This document shows, piece after piece, positions 8,330 to 14,952 of a DNA stretch of 17,108 nucleotides; the first letter of the stretch is position 1; each line of letters begins with the position of its first letter. The stretch is from Alistipes sp. GTDB taxonomy: Bacteria > Bacteroidota > Bacteroidia > Bacteroidales > Rikenellaceae. The notes beneath the pieces were generated by a model that did not search any database, was not told the DNA's origin, and saw only the letters and a list, made by a program, of their open reading frames with translations. The stretch covers positions 2,607 through 19,714 of the forward strand of contig VSOO01000009.1 in the NCBI GenBank assembly GCA_009774895.1, in the 5' to 3' direction. The position numbers were made by a program, and so were the translations under genes.

Positions 8330-9178
8330 ATGAAAAAGCTGATCTATCTAGTGGCCGCGCTGTGCATGGCGGCCTGCGGCGGCGCCGAGCCTGCCGCCGA
8401 TCTGCATGTGATGACTTTCAACATGCGATACGACAACCCCGAGGACGGGGAGCACAACTGGCGTTTCCGCAAGGAGCGTGCGGCCGAGGCGATCGTCTCG
8501 CGCGGCATCGACCTCCTCGGTACGCAGGAGGTGCTCGCGAACCAGTTTGCGGACCTCAGGGAGCTGCTTCCCGGCTACGAAGCCGTGGGCGTGGGCCGCG
8601 AGGACGGCGCTGCGCAGGGCGAATTCAACGCCGTGTTCTGGCGTGCGGACCGCTTCACGCTGCTCGACTCGGGCACGTTCTGGCTGAGCGAGACGCCCGA
8701 GACGCCCGGATCGAAGGGCTGGGACGGCGCGTGCGAGCGCATCGCCACCTGGGCCGTGCTGCGCGAGCGCGGCGGCGCGGAGCTGCTCTTCGTCAATACG
8801 CACCTCGACCATGTGGGCAAGGCGGCGCGCCGCGAGGGCGTGGCGCTGCTCGCGGAGCGCATCGAGGCGCTCAGGGGCGGGCGGCCCGTGATCCTCACGG
8901 GCGACTTCAACTCCGAGCAGGGGTCGCCGGTCATCGCCCACGTGCAGCACACCGGCCTGCTGTGCGATGCGAAGCGCATGGCGGCCGAGACGGCGGGGCC
9001 CGACTGGAGCTTCTCCGACTTCGGCGAGATCCCCGTGGAGTACCGCCCGCTGCTCGACTACATCTTCGTCAGCACGGGGATCGAGGTCCGGCGCTATGCC
9101 GTGCTCGACGAGACGGCCACGGGCGGCTTCGTGTCGGACCACGCCCCCGTGGAGGCCGAAATCAGCATCGTACGATAA
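8330..9178 (+). CDS. Endonuclease/exonuclease/phosphatase (EEP) family lipoprotein, probable phosphatase or phosphodiesterase
   Basis: Protein of 282 residues, a standard single EEP domain. MKKLIYLVAALCMAAC is a lipoprotein signal (Cys16), so it acts in the periplasm or at the surface, not on chromosomal DNA. The DNase I/sphingomyelinase fold signatures are all present: LHVMTFNMRYDN (metal-ligand Asn), E67 in GTQEV, H158 and D160 in NTHLDH, D192 and N194 in TGDFNS, and D270-H271 in SDHAPV. The fold therefore looks catalytically intact. The family includes inositol-phosphate phosphatases, sphingomyelinases and nucleases. Secreted members occur beside GH92 genes in Bacteroides mannan loci, where one has been described as acting on phosphorylated mannose (recalled from the literature, not verified here). 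In this context a sugar-phosphate or phosphodiester role is likely. It lies 158 bases after GH92 and 15 bases before the next gene. Confidence 0.88.
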   Translation: MKKLIYLVAALCMAACGGAEPAADLHVMTFNMRYDNPEDGEHNWRFRKERAAEAIVSRGIDLLGTQEVLANQFADLRELLPGYEAVGVGREDGAAQGEFNAVFWRADRFTLLDSGTFWLSETPETPGSKGWDGACERIATWAVLRERGGAELLFVNTHLDHVGKAARREGVALLAERIEALRGGRPVILTGDFNSEQGSPVIAHVQHTGLLCDAKRMAAETAGPDWSFSDFGEIPVEYRPLLDYIFVSTGIEVRRYAVLDETATGGFVSDHAPVEAEISIVR

Positions 9179-9193
9179 ACATACCGTAAAGCC

Positions 9194-11128
9194 ATGAAAA
9201 AAACCGTACTGAAAGGCGGACTGCTCGCCGCGATGCTGTGCGCCTGTGCCGCGGCGCTGGCCCAGCGTCCGATACTGATCCATTCGCACAACGACTATTG
9301 CCGTCGCGTGCCGTTCTACCAGGCCTACGCCCAGGGGGTTTACTCCATCGAGGCCGACCTATTCCTGCACGAGGGGCAGCTGCTCGTGGGCCACGATCCG
9401 GAGGACCTCACGCCCGACATGACCTTCGAGGGGCTCTACGTCGAGCCGATCGTGACGCTCTACGCCCGCAACGGGGGCCGCGCATGGCGCGGCTCGGATG
9501 AGGAGCTGCAACTGATGATCGAGCTCAAGTCGGAGACCGTGCCGACGCTCGACGCCGTGACGGAGGTGCTGAGCCGCTACCCCGAGGTGTTCGACCCGGC
9601 GGTCAATCCCCATGCCGTGCGCATCGCCGTGACGGGCCGCGTGCCCGAGCCGGCCGACTTCGGGAAGTGGCCCGCATGGGTGCGCTTCGACGGTCGGTGG
9701 GATGCGGACTACACGCCCGAGCAGCTCGACCGCATCGCACTCATCAGCGCCCATTTCCGCAACTACTCGCGCTGGAACGGCAAGGGTTCGATCCTGCCCG
9801 CCGAGCGCGAGCGGCTTGAGGAGGTGATCGATGCGGCGCACGCCATGGGCAAGCCCGTGCGCTTCTGGGACGCACCCGAGGGGGTGACCGTCTACTACAC
9901 CTTCTACGACATGGGGATCGACTACATCAATACCGACAAACCGGAGGTATGCGCCGAATTCTTCAACGACTTCGGCAACAAGAACTACCGCATCGGCGAG
10001 CGGCGCGACGCCGCGCAGGGCGTGACCGGCACGAAGCGGCTCGATAAGGCCACGCGCGATTTCGCGGGATTCCGCAACGACAAGCTCCAGCTCTCGGAGG
10101 GAATCGGGGTCTACACGCCGACCTATCGCAACGACGGCGGCAAGGGCCGCGTGAAGAACGTGATCTTCCTGATCGGCGACGGCATGGGTCTGGCCCAGAT
10201 CGTGGCTGCGGCCTATGCCAACCAGGGCCTCACGACGCTCGGGATGAAGCACATCGGTCTCCAGCGCAACAACGCCAGGGATGCCTTCACCACCGACTCG
10301 GCCGCGGGCGGCAGCGCCCTGGCCACAGGCGAACGCCACGACAACCGCCACATCGCCATGAGCGGCGACGGCGAGCCCTACCCCTCGCTGAGCGACCATT
10401 TCCGCGACAAGGGCCGTGCGGTCGGCGTCGTGACCCTGGGCAATGCGGTCGATGCCACGCCGACGGCGTTCTACGGCCACTCGGTCGAGCGCGACAACTC
10501 CGACGAGCTGACGCGCTGCCTGCTCGACGGCCGCCTCGACCTGCTGTGCGGCAGCGGCATGCGCGAGTTCACGCGCCGCGCCGACGGCATCGACCTGGTG
10601 GGCGCGCTGAAGGAGAAGTATGCCTTCGTGCGCTCGGTGGACGAGCTGGAGGGGGCGCAGGGCCCCGTGATCTGCATCGACGAGCGCATGGACGAAGCGG
10701 CGTCGGAATCGAACCTCACGCTGCTGGCCGACGCCACGCGTGCGTCGATCGCCAAGTTGCGTGAGCGCAGCCGCAACGGCTTCTTCCTCATGGTCGAGGG
10801 CGCGAAGATCGACTATGCGGGCCACTCGCGCTGCCTGCCCGGCTCGATCGTCGAGATGCTCAGTTTCGACCTGGCGGTGGCCGAGGCGCTGAAGTTCGCC
10901 GACACGAACGGCGAGACGCTCGTGGTGGTCACGGCCGACCACGAGACGGGCGGCCTCACGCTGCTCGACGGCGACGAGCGCACGGGCCGCGTCATGGGCG
11001 TCTACGTCACCGACGACCACACGCCGCTCATGCTTCCCGTCTTTGCCTACGGACCCCGCGCCGACCGCTTTTGCGGCACCTACTGGAATACCGAAATTCC
11101 CCGCATGATTCGTGCGGTGACCGAATAA
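9194..11128 (+). CDS. Fusion protein: GDPD/PI-PLC-like phosphodiesterase domain plus PhoA-like alkaline phosphatase
   Basis: Protein of 644 residues with two full catalytic domains. The N-terminus, MKKTVLKGGLLAAMLCACAA then ALA-QRP, is a probable Sec signal cleaved by signal peptidase I, so it is exported. Residues about 26-265 resemble the GDPD/PI-PLC TIM barrel: H30 in HSHNDY, E53 and D55 in IEADLFLHEG, H67 in VGHDPE, and a late strand with GIDYINTDKPE. Residues about 320-644 are alkaline phosphatase: D329 in LIGDGMG, nucleophile S369 in TDSAAGGSALATG, E535/D540/H544 in MVEGAKIDYAGHS, D582-H583 in TADHETGG, and H609 in DDHTP. All key residues appear present in both halves. Such a fusion could cut a phosphodiester and then strip the resulting phosphomonoester. 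The substrate might be a glycerophospho- or inositol-phospho-linked glycan or lipid headgroup (inference). It starts 15 bases after the EEP gene. Confidence 0.88.
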   Translation: MKKTVLKGGLLAAMLCACAAALAQRPILIHSHNDYCRRVPFYQAYAQGVYSIEADLFLHEGQLLVGHDPEDLTPDMTFEGLYVEPIVTLYARNGGRAWRGSDEELQLMIELKSETVPTLDAVTEVLSRYPEVFDPAVNPHAVRIAVTGRVPEPADFGKWPAWVRFDGRWDADYTPEQLDRIALISAHFRNYSRWNGKGSILPAERERLEEVIDAAHAMGKPVRFWDAPEGVTVYYTFYDMGIDYINTDKPEVCAEFFNDFGNKNYRIGERRDAAQGVTGTKRLDKATRDFAGFRNDKLQLSEGIGVYTPTYRNDGGKGRVKNVIFLIGDGMGLAQIVAAAYANQGLTTLGMKHIGLQRNNARDAFTTDSAAGGSALATGERHDNRHIAMSGDGEPYPSLSDHFRDKGRAVGVVTLGNAVDATPTAFYGHSVERDNSDELTRCLLDGRLDLLCGSGMREFTRRADGIDLVGALKEKYAFVRSVDELEGAQGPVICIDERMDEAASESNLTLLADATRASIAKLRERSRNGFFLMVEGAKIDYAGHSRCLPGSIVEMLSFDLAVAEALKFADTNGETLVVVTADHETGGLTLLDGDERTGRVMGVYVTDDHTPLMLPVFAYGPRADRFCGTYWNTEIPRMIRAVTE

Positions 11129-11141
11129 ACACGAGCGAGCC

Positions 11142-12749
11142 ATGTCGTACAGAATCATTCTCAGCACGGTGCTGTCCGCCCTCGCGGCGGGCGGCGCCGC
11201 GGCGCAGGACCTCCGGTCGGGCCCCTACGAGCTGCCCTACAAGAACACTTATGTGAAGGAGGTCTACGTGGCCGAAAACGAGTTCCGCACCATGCGGCCC
11301 GAGCGGATCGAACCCCGCACTTTCGACGAGGCCCGCGACATCCTGCCCGCACCTTTCTGGGAGGGGCACGAACGCGAGGTCGCGATGTACTGGGATGCCT
11401 GGCGGATCGCCGTGGGCAACATCCGACAGCCGCAGGAGGGCTCGGGATTCGTCTCGCCCTACCTCGACATCGCCTACAACGGCAACATCTTCATGTGGGA
11501 CGCTTCGTTCATGATGATGTTCGCCCGCTACGGCTACCGCTTCTTCCCGTTCCAGCGCACGCTCGACAACTTCTACGCGCACCAGCACCCCGACGGCTTC
11601 ATCTGCCGCGAAATCCGGGCCGACGGCTCGGACTGCTTCGAGCGCTACGACCCCACCTCCACGGGGCCCGACCTGCTGCCCTGGACCGAGCTGATGTATT
11701 TCCGCCAGTTCGGCGACACGGAGCGCCTCCACAAGGTCTTTCCGGCGCTGTGCGGCTATGCCCGCTGGTGGCGGCTCAACCGCACGTGGCCCGACGGCTC
11801 CTACTGGTCGAGCGGCTGGGGTACGGGCATGGACAACATGCCCCGCGTGCCCGAGGGCTACAACCCGATCTTCTCGAACGGCCGCATGACGTGGCTCGAC
11901 GCCTGCCTCCAGCAGATGCTCGTCAATGAGTCGCTGCTGCGGATCGGCTTCCACATCGAGCGCTGGCAGGAGATCGAGGCGGGGGAGGCCGAAAACCGCT
12001 TTCTCCGGCAGTACGTGAAGCTGAAGATGTGGGACGAGGCGGAGGGTTTCCTCTTCGACCGCTATGCCGACGGCACGCTCGGCACGGCCAAGGGCATCTA
12101 TGCCTACTGGGCCTTGCAGACCGACGTGCTCGACCGCGGGCGGCTCGACCGCCTGGTGGCCCACCTGCGCGACACCGCCGAGTTCGCACGGCCCCACCGG
12201 GTGCCGTCGCTCGCCGCCGACCACCGCAAGTACAACGTGCGGGGCCGTTACTGGCAGGGCGGGGTATGGCCCGGCGCCAACTACATGGTCATCGACGGAC
12301 TCTATGGCAAGGGGTATTGCGACCTGGCGCGCGAGATCGCCGAGAGCCACTACGCCGCCGTGTTCGAGGTGTGGAAGGATACGGGCACCTTCTGGGAGTA
12401 TTACGCCCCCGAGGCCGCCGAGCCCGGATTCATGGCCCGGCGCGACTTCGTGGGGTGGACCGGACTGCCGCCCATCGCCGTATTCATCGAGTACATCCTC
12501 GGCGTGAAGTCCGACTTCTCGGAGGGGCGCATCGTGTGGGACGTGGCCCGCACGGAGGCGCACGGCATCGAACGCTATCCGTTCGGTCCGGAGGGCACGG
12601 TGTCGCTGAAAGCCGCGGCGCGCCGCACGGCCGGCGAAACGCCGCGCCTCACGGTCGAGACCGACGTGCCGTTCGACCTGACGGTGAACTGGGGTGACGG
12701 CCGCAGCCGCACGGTGCGGGTGACCGCGAGCGGCGAAGTGAAACTTTAA
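11142..12749 (+). CDS. GH63/trehalase-like (alpha/alpha)6-barrel glycosidase (mannosylglycerate-hydrolase-like fold)
   Basis: Protein of 535 residues with a short Sec signal, MSYRIILSTVLSALAAGGAAAQ, so probably periplasmic. Repeated helical segments rich in Trp and Tyr are typical of inverting (alpha/alpha)6 glycosidases. Signatures resembling GH63/GH37 and the MGH1-like group are MWDASFMMMFARYG (D120), WSSGWGTGMDNMP (D231, probable general acid), RYWQGGVWPGANYMVIDGLY, and GTFWEYYAPE (E419, probable general base). A small C-terminal beta domain starts near residue 465. Related enzymes remove terminal alpha-glucose from N-glycan precursors, or hydrolyse trehalose or mannosylglycerate. Specificity is not readable here. 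In this operon it would remove an alpha-linked sugar that GH92 cannot. It starts 13 bases after the preceding stop and ends 13 bases before the next start. The fold is likely; the exact family is less certain. Confidence 0.75.
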   Translation: MSYRIILSTVLSALAAGGAAAQDLRSGPYELPYKNTYVKEVYVAENEFRTMRPERIEPRTFDEARDILPAPFWEGHEREVAMYWDAWRIAVGNIRQPQEGSGFVSPYLDIAYNGNIFMWDASFMMMFARYGYRFFPFQRTLDNFYAHQHPDGFICREIRADGSDCFERYDPTSTGPDLLPWTELMYFRQFGDTERLHKVFPALCGYARWWRLNRTWPDGSYWSSGWGTGMDNMPRVPEGYNPIFSNGRMTWLDACLQQMLVNESLLRIGFHIERWQEIEAGEAENRFLRQYVKLKMWDEAEGFLFDRYADGTLGTAKGIYAYWALQTDVLDRGRLDRLVAHLRDTAEFARPHRVPSLAADHRKYNVRGRYWQGGVWPGANYMVIDGLYGKGYCDLAREIAESHYAAVFEVWKDTGTFWEYYAPEAAEPGFMARRDFVGWTGLPPIAVFIEYILGVKSDFSEGRIVWDVARTEAHGIERYPFGPEGTVSLKAAARRTAGETPRLTVETDVPFDLTVNWGDGRSRTVRVTASGEVKL

Positions 12750-12762
12750 GCGGGAGACAACC

Positions 12763-13764
12763 ATGAAAAGAGCGATGTTTCTGCTGTGCGCCGCACTGGC
12801 GTGGTGCACGGCGCAGGCGCAGCGGCCCGCGCTGCGCTTCGATGCCGAGGGGCGGTTCAGGATCGTGCAGTTCACCGACGTGCACCTCGATCTTTCGACC
12901 CCCTACCGTCAGGGCGAGGCTGTGAAGACGCTGGCGCAGCTGCGCGACGTGCTCGCGGCGGAGCGCCCCGACCTGGCGGTCTTCACGGGCGACGTGGTGA
13001 CGGGACCTCCCGCGGCCGAGGGGTGGCGCCGCGTGCTGGATGCGGTGGAGGAGTGCGGCGTGCCCTTCTGCGTGGTGCTCGGCAACCATGATGCCGAGCA
13101 GGACCTCACGCGCGGGCAGATCGCACGCATCGTGTGCGGTCGTGCGTCGAGCCTCAACACCTGCGTGTCGGGCGAGCTGGACGACCGGGTGCTCGAAATC
13201 GCCGGCCGCGACGGCACGGCGGCCCTGCTCTACTGCCTCGACTCGCACGATTACCCGACCGTGGAGGGCATCGACGGCTACGGCTGGTTCACGCCGGAGC
13301 AGGTGCGCTGGTACCGCGAGCGGAGTGCGGACTGCGCGGCGGCGAACGGCGGACGTCCGCTCCCGGCGCTGGCGTTCTTCCACATCGCATTGCCGGAGTA
13401 CGCCGCCGCATGGCGCAATCCGGAGAACACGCACATCGGGCGTGCCGCCGAGGAGGAGTGCCCGGGTGCGCTGAATGCCGGCATGTTCGCCGCCATGGTC
13501 GAGGCGGGCGACGTGATGGGCGTATTCGTGGGGCACGACCACGACATCGACTACGTGGTGGCCGAAAAGGGCATCGCACTGGGGTACGGACGCTTCTCGG
13601 GCGACGATACGACCTACAACAACCTGCGCCACGGCGTGCGCGTGCTGGTGCTGACCGAGGGCGAGCGCGGCTTCGAGACGTGGATCCGCGAGCGCGACGG
13701 GCGGATCGTCGATCGGGTGGCGTTCCGTGACGGTAAAATAGTTAAACTGAAACAGGAACAATGA
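12763..13764 (+). CDS. Exported calcineurin-like (purple-acid-phosphatase-type) metallophosphatase
   Basis: Protein of 333 residues. MKRAMFLLCAALAWCTAQA is a Sec signal ending before QRPALRF, so the enzyme is exported. All five metallophosphoesterase blocks are visible: D39 and H41 in QFTDVHLD, D77 in FTGDVVTG, N108-H109 in LGNHD, H207 in FFHIALPE, and H258 and H260 in VGHDHDIDYV. The HIALPEY and GHDHDIDY forms match the Dcr2/PhoD-like fungal and bacterial calcineurin-like group, which are phosphomonoesterases or phosphodiesterases using a dinuclear metal centre. It is the fifth phosphoester-hydrolysing domain in the operon. A purine-rich GGGAG lies about ten bases upstream of the ATG. Its stop overlaps the start of the ROK gene (ATGA), so the two are probably translationally coupled. 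Substrate unknown. Confidence 0.9.
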   Translation: MKRAMFLLCAALAWCTAQAQRPALRFDAEGRFRIVQFTDVHLDLSTPYRQGEAVKTLAQLRDVLAAERPDLAVFTGDVVTGPPAAEGWRRVLDAVEECGVPFCVVLGNHDAEQDLTRGQIARIVCGRASSLNTCVSGELDDRVLEIAGRDGTAALLYCLDSHDYPTVEGIDGYGWFTPEQVRWYRERSADCAAANGGRPLPALAFFHIALPEYAAAWRNPENTHIGRAAEEECPGALNAGMFAAMVEAGDVMGVFVGHDHDIDYVVAEKGIALGYGRFSGDDTTYNNLRHGVRVLVLTEGERGFETWIRERDGRIVDRVAFRDGKIVKLKQEQ

Positions 13765-14579
13765 AAATAGGTGTAGATTTGGGAGGCACGAACGTGCGCG
13801 TCGGACTGGTGTCCGGGGGGCGTATCGTGCGCTTGTTGTCCGAACCCTGCCGTGCCGACCGTCCGGAGGGGGAGGTGCTGGAGCATATCGAGTCGCTGAT
13901 CGCGGCGCTCGTAACGCCCGAGGTGACGGGCATCGGCATCGGCGTGCCGTCGGTGGTGGATGCCGAGCGGGGCATCGTGTACAATGTGGTCGGAATCCCG
14001 TCGTGGCGCGAGGTGCACCTCGGGGAGCGGTTGGAACGGCGCTTCGGCCTGCCGGTGCGCGTGAACAACGACTGCAACTGCTTCGCCCTGGGTGTCTGCC
14101 GCTTCGGCGAGGCGAGCGGCTTCCGCGACGTGGTGTGCATGGCGCTCGGCACGGGCGTGGGTGCCGGCGTGGTGATCGGCGGCAGGCTGTACGGCGGCAG
14201 CAATACGGGAGCGGGCGAGATCGGCAGCGCGCCCTATCGCGACCGCGACTACGAGTACTATTGCAGCAGCCGGTTTTTCGTCGGACGCGGCACCACGGGC
14301 AAGGAGGCCTGCGAGCGCGCTGCGGCCGGCGATCCCGAGGCGCTGGCCCTGTGGCGCGAGTTCGGCGAGCAGGTGGGCGACCTGGTGATGCTGGTGCTCT
14401 ATGCCTACGATCCCGAGGCGATCGTCTTCGGCGGCAGCATCTCCCGCGCCTTCGAGTTTTTCCGAGGGAGCATGTTCGAGCGCCTCCGGGCTTTTCCCTA
14501 CGCCAAAACCGTGGAGCGGCTGCACATCTGCTGTTCGAAGGTAGAGAACGTGGGGCTGCTCGGAGCCTCGGAGTGCTGA
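13761..14579 (+). CDS. ROK-family sugar kinase-like protein lacking the zinc-binding motif
   Basis: Protein of 272 residues with no signal peptide, so cytoplasmic. The start MKIGVDLGGTNVRVGLVSGG is the ASKHA phosphate-1 loop of ROK kinases. IGIGVPSVVD, D104 in VNNDCNCFALG (the usual catalytic Asp) and GTGVGAGVVIGGRLYGGSNTGAGEIG follow. Beyond GEIG, the family's zinc motif (GH, then CxCGxxGC) is absent; instead there is SAPYRDRDYEYYCSSRFF. Zinc-free ROK relatives with a tyrosine-rich segment here are known in Bacteroidota (recalled, not checked). A late phosphate-2/adenosine-type segment, PEAIVFGGSIS, is present. Sugar kinases of this kind would phosphorylate a released hexose or N-acetylhexosamine; which sugar is not readable. 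It is translationally coupled to the preceding phosphatase by a 4-base overlap. It is the only gene in the window whose product clearly stays in the cytoplasm. Confidence 0.88.
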   Translation: MKIGVDLGGTNVRVGLVSGGRIVRLLSEPCRADRPEGEVLEHIESLIAALVTPEVTGIGIGVPSVVDAERGIVYNVVGIPSWREVHLGERLERRFGLPVRVNNDCNCFALGVCRFGEASGFRDVVCMALGTGVGAGVVIGGRLYGGSNTGAGEIGSAPYRDRDYEYYCSSRFFVGRGTTGKEACERAAAGDPEALALWREFGEQVGDLVMLVLYAYDPEAIVFGGSISRAFEFFRGSMFERLRAFPYAKTVERLHICCSKVENVGLLGASEC

Positions 14580-14952
14580 CTTTGCTGGCGGTGAGTCTGT
14601 TGCTGTGTCCGGCGCTATGTGCGGACGAGGGTTCGTCGTGAGTTGCCGGTGAGGCATTCGGGGCTGAGGCCGTCTCGCTTGAAAGGCACTGCTGCTTCAT
14701 TCGTTGCGCAAGTGTTTTGCGGCCGCAGCCTGCGGCCCGCGCGGCTCGTGGTGAGCCGCAGATTGCGGGTGAACAGTATCTTGGCGGGTACTCGGCTTAC
14801 CCGGTTTCGGGCCCGCGCGGCTCGTGGTGCGACGCAGGTGCAGGCGAACGGGCTGCCGGTGTTTTGGCTGGCAACCGTTTTCTGTCCGCAGTTGCTGCGC
14901 TTTGTGTGCGGGCAGCCGCGCCGGTGAGAATACAATATAAAAAAGTGAACTC
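14580..14952 (+). other. 373-base GC-rich gap without a credible gene, containing repeats
   Basis: No reading frame here has a recognisable domain, codon bias or start context. The gap holds a near-perfect palindrome at 14721-14737 (GGCCGCAG, then CTGCGGCC), a hairpin at 14741-14759 (GCGGCTC, GTGGT loop, GAGCCGC) and a 20-base direct repeat. The last 25 bases before the GH20 ATG are A-rich, as in Bacteroidota leaders. No clear TAnnTTTG promoter was found. It may be a dispersed non-coding repeat inserted in the operon (inference). Confidence 0.5.
14734..14829 (+). repeat. 20-base direct repeat, two copies about 76 bases apart
   Basis: GGCCCGCGCGGCTCGTGGTG occurs exactly at 14734-14753 and again at 14810-14829. 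Sequence after each copy is partly similar (GCAG, then GGTGAAC or GGCGAAC), suggesting an old tandem duplication with a period of about 76 bases. In the first copy the repeat half forms a hairpin with GAGCCGC at 14753-14759; the second copy has lost the complement. The core GCGGCTCGTG resembles parts of the tandem repeats at the right edge of the window. Confidence 0.7.

Noticed and set aside
11028..12875. Minus-strand open frame opposite the GH63-like gene
   Set aside because: Same compositional effect. It has no recognisable motif and fully overlaps a well-supported plus-strand gene.
14619..14927. Possible small plus-strand protein of about 102 residues in the ROK-GH20 gap
   Set aside because: It needs a GTG start, is rich in Arg with no domain or leader, and spans the direct repeats and hairpins. 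It is more likely non-coding.
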